NCBI GenBank assembly: GCA_947372365.1
Contig: CANBTK010000168.1
Span: 1 to 5,670 of the forward strand
Length of the DNA stretch: 5,670 nucleotides
Direction of reading: 5' to 3'
Source of the DNA: Flavipsychrobacter stenotrophus
GTDB lineage: Bacteria; Bacteroidota; Bacteroidia; Chitinophagales; Chitinophagaceae
Below are positions 1 through 5,670 of this stretch, piece after piece. The notes beneath the pieces are model-generated. The model saw nothing but the letters and a program-made list of their open reading frames with translations. It searched no databases and was not told the DNA's origin. Positions within the stretch are counted from its first letter, which is position 1. Every line of letters begins with the position of its first letter. The translations under genes and the position numbers were made by a program.

Positions 1-1143
1 TGTGCGTCCTGCCACAACCCGTTGAAAGACGCTACGGGGCCAGCCTTGCAGAATATATCCAAGACATTCCCGAGCAAGGAGTGGGGGTATAGCTGGGTGA
101 AGAACTCTAGCGCCCTTATTGCTACTGGCGATAAGACAGCCAACGAAATTTATAACAAGTTCAACAAAACGCAGATGACTGCGTTTCCTCAGCTTAAAAA
201 CGAGGAAATAGACGCCATCCTGAGCTATGTTGATAACTACAAACCCCCTGTAGCTGACAAGCCAGCTGAAACCCCAGGTGGGCAGAGCGAAGGTGGTGGC
301 TATTTATATACCATCATTACTTTGTCTTTACTGGTACTTGCTATCATCCTTTGGCGTGCTAACATTGGCCTGCGCCGCGCTGCTAATGAAAAAGAAGGCG
401 TTGTAAATGAAAAAGAAATACCACTGTACAGGAATAAAGTTGTAATTGCTATAGTGGCTATCCTTGCTTTCATAATGGCAGGTTACTGGTTGGTAAATGG
501 TGCCATTAACGAAGGCCGCCAGCAGAACTACCAGCCACTGCAGCCAATCTACTACTCGCATAAAGTACACGCCGGTATCAACCAGATTAACTGTTTATAC
601 TGCCACGCAGGCGCTGAAAAGAGCAAGCAGGCGATGATACCTTCTACCAATGTATGTATGAACTGCCACAAGCAGATTAACGAATACACTGGCGAAAAGG
701 ACCATCCGCTAACTACTGCTGAAGGCAAAACTATCAACGGTACTGAGCAGATTAAAGAACTTTACAAATACGCTGGCTGGGATCCGGTTGCCAAGAAATA
801 CAACCTTGACAAAAACGGTAACATTGACGCTAAGCCAATACAGTGGGTTAAAATACACAACCTGCCAGACCACGTTTACTTCAACCACAGCCAACACGTA
901 AAAGTGGGTAAAGTACAGTGCCAGCGTTGCCACGGCCAGATACAGGAAATGGACGAAGTTTACCAGTTCTCTCCATTATCAATGGGCTGGTGTATTAACT
1001 GCCACCGCCAGACGCAAGTACAGTTTGACAACGATTACTACAGCATTTTCCACAAATACCGTGAAGATATTAAATCTGGAAAGCGTGCAGGCGTAACTGT
1101 TGCTGAATTAGGCGGTACAGAGTGCCAGAAGTGCCACTACTAG
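1..1143 (+). CDS. actA: ACIII cytochrome subunit ActA, monohaem-pentahaem c-type cytochrome (5'-partial)
   Basis: Electron-output subunit of Alternative Complex III, taking electrons from the ActB Fe-S clusters and delivering them to cytochrome c or an oxidase outside the cytoplasmic membrane. Residues are numbered from base 1. The frame is open at the window start and begins inside a haem site, CASCH (1-5), so the signal peptide and true start lie upstream; the TTG at base 22 is internal. Residues 1-80 are a class I cytochrome c fold, with TGPAL after the haem site and M59 in QMTAFPQL as the likely sixth ligand. Two hydrophobic helices follow (about 101-118 and 147-165), separated by a charged loop, which places both haem domains on the same outer face. 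The C-terminal domain has five CxxCH motifs: CLYCH 198, CMNCH 219, CQRCH 307, CINCH 331 and CQKCH 375, the last one residue before the TAG stop. Extra His residues (YYSHKVH, YFNHSQH) are candidate distal ligands. The pentahaem part alone matches ActA; the fused monohaem part appears usual in Bacteroidota homologues as I remember them. actB follows after 158 bp. Confidence 0.93.
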   Translation, partial: CASCHNPLKDATGPALQNISKTFPSKEWGYSWVKNSSALIATGDKTANEIYNKFNKTQMTAFPQLKNEEIDAILSYVDNYKPPVADKPAETPGGQSEGGGYLYTIITLSLLVLAIILWRANIGLRRAANEKEGVVNEKEIPLYRNKVVIAIVAILAFIMAGYWLVNGAINEGRQQNYQPLQPIYYSHKVHAGINQINCLYCHAGAEKSKQAMIPSTNVCMNCHKQINEYTGEKDHPLTTAEGKTINGTEQIKELYKYAGWDPVAKKYNLDKNGNIDAKPIQWVKIHNLPDHVYFNHSQHVKVGKVQCQRCHGQIQEMDEVYQFSPLSMGWCINCHRQTQVQFDNDYYSIFHKYREDIKSGKRAGVTVAELGGTECQKCHY

Positions 1144-1301
1144 AAGTAAGAGGGAGTAGAAAGTAGAGAGTATATAGTAGAAAGCGAAGACGTAAAGAGA
1201 TTTTAGATAGATTGAAGAGGGTAACAGCTTTTGACTTTCTACTTAAGACTTTAGACTAATCGAAATTGAACATTTGAATTTAGAATTTTTGAATATATAA
1301 T
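1144..1301. repeat. actA-actB spacer with short inverted and direct repeats
   Basis: This spacer is strikingly biased: purine-rich on the plus strand at 1144-1220, pyrimidine-containing GACTTT words at 1230-1260, then A/T-rich up to the actB start. AGTAGAAAGT at 1155-1164 is the exact reverse complement of ACTTTCTACT at 1234-1243, and a second copy, AGTAGAAAG, lies at 1176-1184. GACTTT occurs at 1233-1238 and 1247-1252, and GACTA at 1254-1258. TTGAA recurs at 1266, 1274 and 1289. The inverted arms are 69 bases apart with no U-tract, so this does not look like an intrinsic terminator. No convincing Bacteroidota -33/-7 promoter is visible. It may be a degenerate intergenic repeat element or an mRNA leader structure; its function is unknown. 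Confidence 0.55.
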
Positions 1302-4300
1302 ATGTCTCAAAAACAATATTGGACGGGCCTGGATGAGTTAGGAACTCCTGTTTCTCACCAGGAAGTTGCAGAAAATGAGTTTAAAGAAGACTTGCCGTTC
1401 GACCTGAGCGGTACTCTGCTTGGCGCTTCAACGCCACGCCGCGACTTTTTAAAGTTCTTAGGTTTCAGCACGCTTGCTGCTACGGTGGTATCAAGTTGCG
1501 AGATGCCTGTCCGTAAGGCAATCCCTTATGCTATTAAGCCTGAGGATATTGTGCCCGGCGTTGCTAATTACTTTGCATCATCTTTTTATGATGCTGGCGA
1601 TTACTGCGCTGTTATCATTAAAACCCGCGATGGCCGCCCTATAAAAGTAGAAGGCAACGAAATGTCGTCTATTACTAAAGGTGGTACTTCAGCAAGGGTT
1701 CAGGCTTCGGTATTGAACTTGTATGATAAAGCACGCCTTCGTTTCCCGGGTTCGCCTGAGGCAAAGGACAAAACTGTAGTATGCAAAGAGTCAACTTTCG
1801 ATGCGATTGACCGCATAGTTAAAGAAGGCATTGCTGCTAAGCCAGGCTACCTGCTTACCGGTTCTATCATCAGCCCTACTACTAAAGACATTATTACCCA
1901 GTTTACTACCAAGTTCCCAAATATCAAGCATGTGGTTTATGATGCAATATCCTACTCAGGTATGTTGCAGGCTAACGAAGCATGTTATGGCAAAAAGACA
2001 TTGCCTACTTACCATTTTGACAAAGCGCAGACTATCGTAAGCCTTGGTGCCGATTTCTTAGGTACATGGCTTTCTCCGGTTGAGTTTTCAAAAGGCTACT
2101 CAAAAGGCCGCAAGGTAAGCGCTAAGAACTTAAAAATCTCCCGCCACTACCAGGTTGAATCTAACCATACCATTACTGGTGCAGCAGCTGACCACAGGGT
2201 TACCTGCCGCCCATCTGAAATGGGGCTTGTGGCTACCGCATTGTACAATGAAGTGACTGGTGGTGCAAAAGTTGCATTGCCATCAGCTAAGCTTACTGAA
2301 ATGGTTACAAAAGCTGCCGCCGACCTTAAGAAAGGTAACGGTATGGTGGTTTGCGGCGCTAACGATGTTGCTATACAAACTGTAGTTAATGCTATCAATA
2401 ACAGTATTGGCGCTAACGGCACTACAGTTAACTGGACTGTTACCAGTAACTACCGCCAGGGTATTGACAGCGAAATGGCTGCCCTTACCGACGCAATGGC
2501 AGCAGGTACTGTTGGTTCATTGTTTATACATGGCGTAAACCCTGTTTACGACTATTGCGACAGCAAAAAATTCACTGACAGCCTGGCTAAGGTGCCATTG
2601 ACCGTTTGTTTCAATGAGCGCATGGACGAAACTGCACAGAAGTGCAAATTCGTTATGCCTGACCATAACTTCCTGGAAAGCTGGGGTGATGCAGAGCCAA
2701 AAGCGGGTTATTTCAGCCTGATGCAGCCAGGTATCGCACCACTGTTCAAAACACGTTCTTTACAAGATACACTGCTTACATGGGCAGGCGCTACTACCAG
2801 CTATGCCGACTATTGGAAAAACTACTGGACTACTAAGTTAGGCGGTACTTCTAATTTCGAGCAGGCGTTGCAGAATGGCGTTATAGAGCCAGCTGGCGAC
2901 ATGGCAATAGGCGGCGGCACATTTGCGGGCAATGTAAATGATGCTATAGCTAAAATACAAGCTAAGAAGCCTGCTTCAGGCGTAGAAGTAATGGTTTACC
3001 AGAAAGTGGCTATCGGCCATGGTGGCGCATGGAGTAACAACCCATGGTTGCTTGAAATGCCAGACCCGATAACAAAAGCTACCTGGGATAACTACGCATG
3101 CGTTTCGCCTAAAATGGCAAAATCGCTGAATTCAGAGCTGAACGGCCGTAATGAAGTTGATTCTAAGAAAACTGTTATCACAGTTAAAGGTGCAAACGGG
3201 TATTCCGTTAACCTGCCTATAGTTGTGGTGCCAGGTATGCATAACGATGTTATTGCGGTTGCAGTAGGTTTTGGTCGTGCTGAAAGCGTGGGCCGTGCAG
3301 CAGCAAGCGATAGTGCAACAGGTTTAGGTGGCAGGAATGTTTACCCTTTCAGGTCATACAATGGCGTAAACGTTGATTCTTTCGTTGGTGCTACGATTAC
3401 AGCAACTGCCGAGAAGTTTGATATCGCTATTACCCAAACCCACCTTAGCTATGAGGCCCGCCCTGTAGTTCATGAATTTACGCTTGAGGAGTTCTCAAAA
3501 GATACTCAGGTGTTAATGAAAGAGCGCAATGTGGAAATTGGCGAATTCTCTGCCCTGCCATGGATAGAGGAAGGCAAGGAAGCAAAGGATGCACCAGCTT
3601 ATGATGCTAAAAAAGAAGAAGATTACCGCATTAATGGTACATTATACCCTAACTACGAGTACAATGGCATTAAATGGGGCCTTTCAATAGACCTTAACAG
3701 CTGTACCGGTTGCGGTGCGTGCGTTGTAGGTTGCCAGGCTGAAAATAATATTTCGGTTGTGGGCAAAGAGCATGTACTGAAGAACCACGAGATGCACTGG
3801 ATGCGTATCGACCGTTACTTCAGCGGTATGCCTGATGACCCGGATACAATCCAGACTATCTTCCAGCCTATGCTGTGCCAGCATTGCGATAACGCGCCTT
3901 GCGAAAACGTTTGCCCGGTATCAGCAACCAACCACAGTTCAGAAGGTATCAACCAGATGGCGTATAACCGTTGCATTGGTACTAAATATTGCGCTAACAA
4001 CTGCCCTTACAAAGTACGCCACTTTAACTGGATGGACTGGAATGGTGCTGACTGTTTCGCAGACAACGCATACGAAGATTACCGCCGCGATGACATGAAC
4101 GATGATTTGACACGTATGGTGTTGAACCCTGATGTTACTGTACGTAGCCGTGGTGTAATGGAAAAATGTACATTCTGCGTACAAAGGCTGCAGGAGGCTA
4201 AATTGACTGCGAAGAAAATTGGCCGCCCATTGAAAGATGGCGAAGCGCGTACAGCTTGCCAAACGGCTTGCCCTACCGATGCTATCACTTTCGGTAATGT

Positions 4301-4481
4301 TAATGACAAAACCAGCAGCATCCATAAATTACGCAGGGAAGAGCAGGCAGAACGTACATTCTATGTACTGGAGCACATACACACTTTACCTAACGTAAAT
4401 TACCTTGCAAGGATTCGTAATACTGAAGAAATTCATTCGCACGATGAGGCTAAGGATGGCTTACTGAAAGAGCACATATAG
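1302..4481 (+). CDS. actB: ACIII subunit ActB, Tat-exported molybdopterin-oxidoreductase-like/ferredoxin fusion lipoprotein
   Basis: Peripheral subunit of Alternative Complex III (1059 aa) that links quinol oxidation in ActC to the ActA haems. The ATG at 1302 is the first start after an in-frame TGA at 1290. Residues 1-42 are the extended leader of this family (YWTGLDEL at 6-13), followed by a Tat motif TPRRDFLK (44-51), a hydrophobic stretch (52-63) and a lipobox VSSC. C66 would therefore be the lipidated N-terminus on the outer face. Residues about 75-740 resemble a molybdopterin oxidoreductase, but the N-terminal CxxCxxxC cluster site of active enzymes is absent, which agrees with ACIII structures having no Mo cofactor. 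Residues about 785-1025 are a four-cluster ferredoxin domain like PsrB/DmsB: C801/804/807/811, C859/862/867/871, C891/897/901 with T894 where the fourth Cys would be, and C956/959/986/990. The three-Cys site should hold a [3Fe-4S] cluster, giving three [4Fe-4S] plus one [3Fe-4S], as reported for ACIII. Length is in the usual range (about 1000-1060 aa). No frameshift is seen. Confidence 0.96.
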   Translation: MSQKQYWTGLDELGTPVSHQEVAENEFKEDLPFDLSGTLLGASTPRRDFLKFLGFSTLAATVVSSCEMPVRKAIPYAIKPEDIVPGVANYFASSFYDAGDYCAVIIKTRDGRPIKVEGNEMSSITKGGTSARVQASVLNLYDKARLRFPGSPEAKDKTVVCKESTFDAIDRIVKEGIAAKPGYLLTGSIISPTTKDIITQFTTKFPNIKHVVYDAISYSGMLQANEACYGKKTLPTYHFDKAQTIVSLGADFLGTWLSPVEFSKGYSKGRKVSAKNLKISRHYQVESNHTITGAAADHRVTCRPSEMGLVATALYNEVTGGAKVALPSAKLTEMVTKAAADLKKGNGMVVCGANDVAIQTVVNAINNSIGANGTTVNWTVTSNYRQGIDSEMAALTDAMAAGTVGSLFIHGVNPVYDYCDSKKFTDSLAKVPLTVCFNERMDETAQKCKFVMPDHNFLESWGDAEPKAGYFSLMQPGIAPLFKTRSLQDTLLTWAGATTSYADYWKNYWTTKLGGTSNFEQALQNGVIEPAGDMAIGGGTFAGNVNDAIAKIQAKKPASGVEVMVYQKVAIGHGGAWSNNPWLLEMPDPITKATWDNYACVSPKMAKSLNSELNGRNEVDSKKTVITVKGANGYSVNLPIVVVPGMHNDVIAVAVGFGRAESVGRAAASDSATGLGGRNVYPFRSYNGVNVDSFVGATITATAEKFDIAITQTHLSYEARPVVHEFTLEEFSKDTQVLMKERNVEIGEFSALPWIEEGKEAKDAPAYDAKKEEDYRINGTLYPNYEYNGIKWGLSIDLNSCTGCGACVVGCQAENNISVVGKEHVLKNHEMHWMRIDRYFSGMPDDPDTIQTIFQPMLCQHCDNAPCENVCPVSATNHSSEGINQMAYNRCIGTKYCANNCPYKVRHFNWMDWNGADCFADNAYEDYRRDDMNDDLTRMVLNPDVTVRSRGVMEKCTFCVQRLQEAKLTAKKIGRPLKDGEARTACQTACPTDAITFGNVNDKTSSIHKLRREEQAERTFYVLEHIHTLPNVNYLARIRNTEEIHSHDEAKDGLLKEHI

Positions 4482-4533
4482 CCCTTCAGGTTTTGAACAG
4501 AGTTTTTTGAATTGAGTTTATATAGATTAAAAA

Positions 4534-4560
4534 GAGGCAATGGCCCAAAACTATTGCTTC
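4534..4560 (+). other. Weak hairpin in the actB-actC spacer
   Basis: GAGGCAAT (4534-4541) can pair with ATTGCTTC (4553-4560) as eight base pairs including one G-U, around an 11-base loop. No T-run follows, so it is not a credible intrinsic terminator, and the tight gene order argues for read-through into actC. It might affect mRNA processing or stability between actB and actC, or it may be chance. The rest of the 104 bp spacer is A/T-rich, with two TTGAA words (4493, 4507) like those upstream of actB. Confidence 0.25.
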
Positions 4561-4585
4561 ACTACTAAAATACTAATTACGTGCT

Positions 4586-5670
4586 ATGCATATTAAGTAC
4601 GAGTCATTTGTAAGAGAGCCGCTTGTAGATGGTGATAAGGATTACCACCAGATATCAGAAGATATCATTTCCCCTATTGAGCGCAAGCCGGGGCGCATGT
4701 GGTATGTTGGCTTTTTCTTTGCTGTTGCGCTATTAATGTTTGGCGTATTCTCAGTAGGTTGGTCAGTTTATTGGGGCTTAGGCACCTGGGGCGTTAACCG
4801 TACCATTGGCTGGGGTTGGGATATTACCAACTTCGTGTGGTGGGTAGGTATAGGCCACGCAGGTACGCTTATCTCAGCTATCCTTTTGCTGTTCCGCCAG
4901 GGGTGGCGTACGGGTGTAAACCGTGCGGCAGAAGCGATGACTATCTTTGCGGTAATGTGCGCGGGCCAGTTCCCTATATGGCACATGGGCCGTGTGTGGG
5001 ATGCGATGTGGGTATTACCTTTACCTAACACCCGTGGCCCACTTTGGCCTAACTTCGATTCTCCGCTTCTTTGGGACGTATTCGCGATATCAACTTACTT
5101 CACTGTATCATTATTGTTCTGGTATTCTGGCCTTATTCCTGACTTTGCGTTGATTCGTGACAGGGCACAAACCAAATTCCGCAAAATGATGTACGGCCTT
5201 ACTTCTTTCGGTTGGACCGGTACAGCTAAAAACTGGCAGCGCCAGGAAGCCCTTGCACTTGTATTGGCAGGCCTCTCTACTCCACTCGTACTTTCAGTAC
5301 ACACTATTGTATCTTTTGACTTTGCTACTTCAGTTATTCCGGGATGGCACACTACCATCTTCCCTCCATACTTCGTTGCTGGTGCGGTATTCTCTGGTTT
5401 TGCGATGGTGAACACCCTTTTGGTAATTACCCGTAAGATTCTGAAACTTGAAGACTATATTACTATTGGCCACCTTGAAGCAATGAATAAAGTAATTGTA
5501 CTTACAGGTTCTATTGTAGGTATCGCTTACTTAACTGAGTTGTTCATAGCATGGTATAGCCAGTCATGGGGCGAAATGGCCGCATTCCAATGGCGTATTA
5601 TGGGCCCGTATTGGTGGAGCTACTGGGCGATGATGACTTGTAACGTGGTTTCCCCTCAGTTGTTCTGGGT
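4586..5670 (+). CDS. actC: ACIII membrane subunit ActC, NrfD-like quinol-binding protein (3'-partial)
   Basis: Integral membrane subunit of Alternative Complex III, NrfD/PsrC family, which binds and oxidises quinol and is thought to take part in proton movement. The ATG at 4586 is the first start after an in-frame TAA at 4574. No clear Shine-Dalgarno precedes it, as is usual in Bacteroidota. 361 codons are visible before the window ends without a stop. Members are about 450-490 aa with ten helices, so roughly a quarter is missing. Eight hydrophobic segments can be read at about 39-66, 80-104, 115-140, 162-185, 221-246, 259-282, 300-325 and 338-361, after a polar N-terminus of about 35 residues. 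Family-typical stretches include [13 protein letters not shown] (88-100), FPIWHMGR (129-136), LLWDVFAIS (161-169) and [12 protein letters not shown] (235-246). H133 and D164 sit where the conserved His and Asp of the quinol pocket are expected. It lies 104 bp after actB on the same strand, which fits cotranscription. actD, actE and actF are expected next. Confidence 0.94.
   Translation, partial: MHIKYESFVREPLVDGDKDYHQISEDIISPIERKPGRMWYVGFFFAVALLMFGVFSVGWSVYWGLGTWGVNRTIGWGWDITNFVWWVGIGHAGTLISAILLLFRQGWRTGVNRAAEAMTIFAVMCAGQFPIWHMGRVWDAMWVLPLPNTRGPLWPNFDSPLLWDVFAISTYFTVSLLFWYSGLIPDFALIRDRAQTKFRKMMYGLTSFGWTGTAKNWQRQEALALVLAGLSTPLVLSVHTIVSFDFATSVIPGWHTTIFPPYFVAGAVFSGFAMVNTLLVITRKILKLEDYITIGHLEAMNKVIVLTGSIVGIAYLTELFIAWYSQSWGEMAAFQWRIMGPYWWSYWAMMTCNVVSPQLFW

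Noticed and set aside
22..24. TTG at base 22 as the start of the first gene
   Set aside because: The frame is open back to base 1 and encodes CASCH, an essential haem motif just before it, so the gene starts upstream of the window.
1155..1243. Intrinsic terminator between actA and actB
   Set aside because: The inverted arms are only 10 bp, 69 bases apart, A/T-rich, and not followed by a T-run; the genes encode subunits of one complex and are expected to be cotranscribed.
1266..1293. Bacteroidota-type -33/-7 promoter upstream of actB
   Set aside because: AACATTTG (1269-1276) and AATTTTTG (1284-1291) partly match TAnnTTTG but lack the initial T and have no TTTG-like element at the right distance upstream.
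1831..2040. Plus-strand 69-codon frame inside actB
   Set aside because: Out-of-frame shadow within continuous actB sequence; its composition looks like a frame-shifted reading and no motif is visible.
3939..4325. 128-codon minus-strand reading frame, plus other minus-strand frames at 2147-2422, 4768-5031 and 5095-5415
   Set aside because: They lie opposite strongly conserved actB and actC coding sequence, have no recognisable domains and no gene-like context; they are shadows of the real genes.
1302..4481. A catalytically active molybdoenzyme such as polysulfide reductase or formate dehydrogenase
   Set aside because: The early Fe-S motif is missing, the ferredoxin subunit is fused in the same chain, and the neighbours are a multihaem cytochrome and an NrfD-like protein, which together define ACIII.
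1..5670. CRISPR array, tRNA, rRNA, insertion sequence or defence system
   Set aside because: No spaced direct repeats, no tRNA-like cloverleaf, no transposase or terminal repeats, and the coding capacity is fully taken up by the three act genes.

Overview
The window carries three consecutive plus-strand genes of one respiratory operon: the first three subunits of an Alternative Complex III (ACIII, quinol:cytochrome c oxidoreductase, act operon). ACIII is the functional replacement for cytochrome bc1. It oxidises membrane quinol (menaquinol in most Bacteroidota) and passes electrons to a cytochrome c or directly to a haem-copper oxidase. Both edges cut genes: actA lacks its 5' end and actC lacks its 3' end.

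The organism is most likely a member of the Bacteroidota. The gene order is the act order known from that phylum. ActB has the N-terminally extended Tat leader (YWTGLDEL near the N-terminus, then RRDFLK and a lipobox Cys) typical of its Bacteroidota homologues. The start codons lack a convincing Shine-Dalgarno and sit in A/T-rich leaders. Base composition looks intermediate (mid-40s % G+C by eye), higher than typical Flavobacterium, so Chitinophagia or Sphingobacteriia is a reasonable but unproven guess.

Layout: 1-1143 is actA, a c-type cytochrome with one N-terminal haem motif, two membrane helices and five further haem motifs. 1144-1301 is a purine-rich to A/T-rich spacer with short inverted and direct repeats. 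1302-4481 is actB, a Tat-exported lipoprotein that fuses a cofactor-less molybdopterin-oxidoreductase-like domain to a ferredoxin domain with four cluster motifs, one of which lacks a cysteine. 4482-4585 is a short spacer with a weak hairpin. 4586 to the window end is actC, an NrfD-like quinol-binding membrane subunit with eight of its expected helices visible.

How they work together (family knowledge applied to these sequences): quinol is oxidised at ActC near the extracytoplasmic face, electrons pass through the Fe-S chain of the ActB ferredoxin domain to the ActA haems, and then out to a mobile or bound cytochrome c and the terminal oxidase. actD, actE, actF and cytochrome c oxidase genes would be expected just downstream but are outside the window.

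I found no previously undescribed system here. The window is a well-conserved respiratory operon. The points worth a second look are the hexahaem ActA architecture, the Cys-to-Thr change in cluster motif III of ActB, and the repeat-rich spacer between actA and actB.
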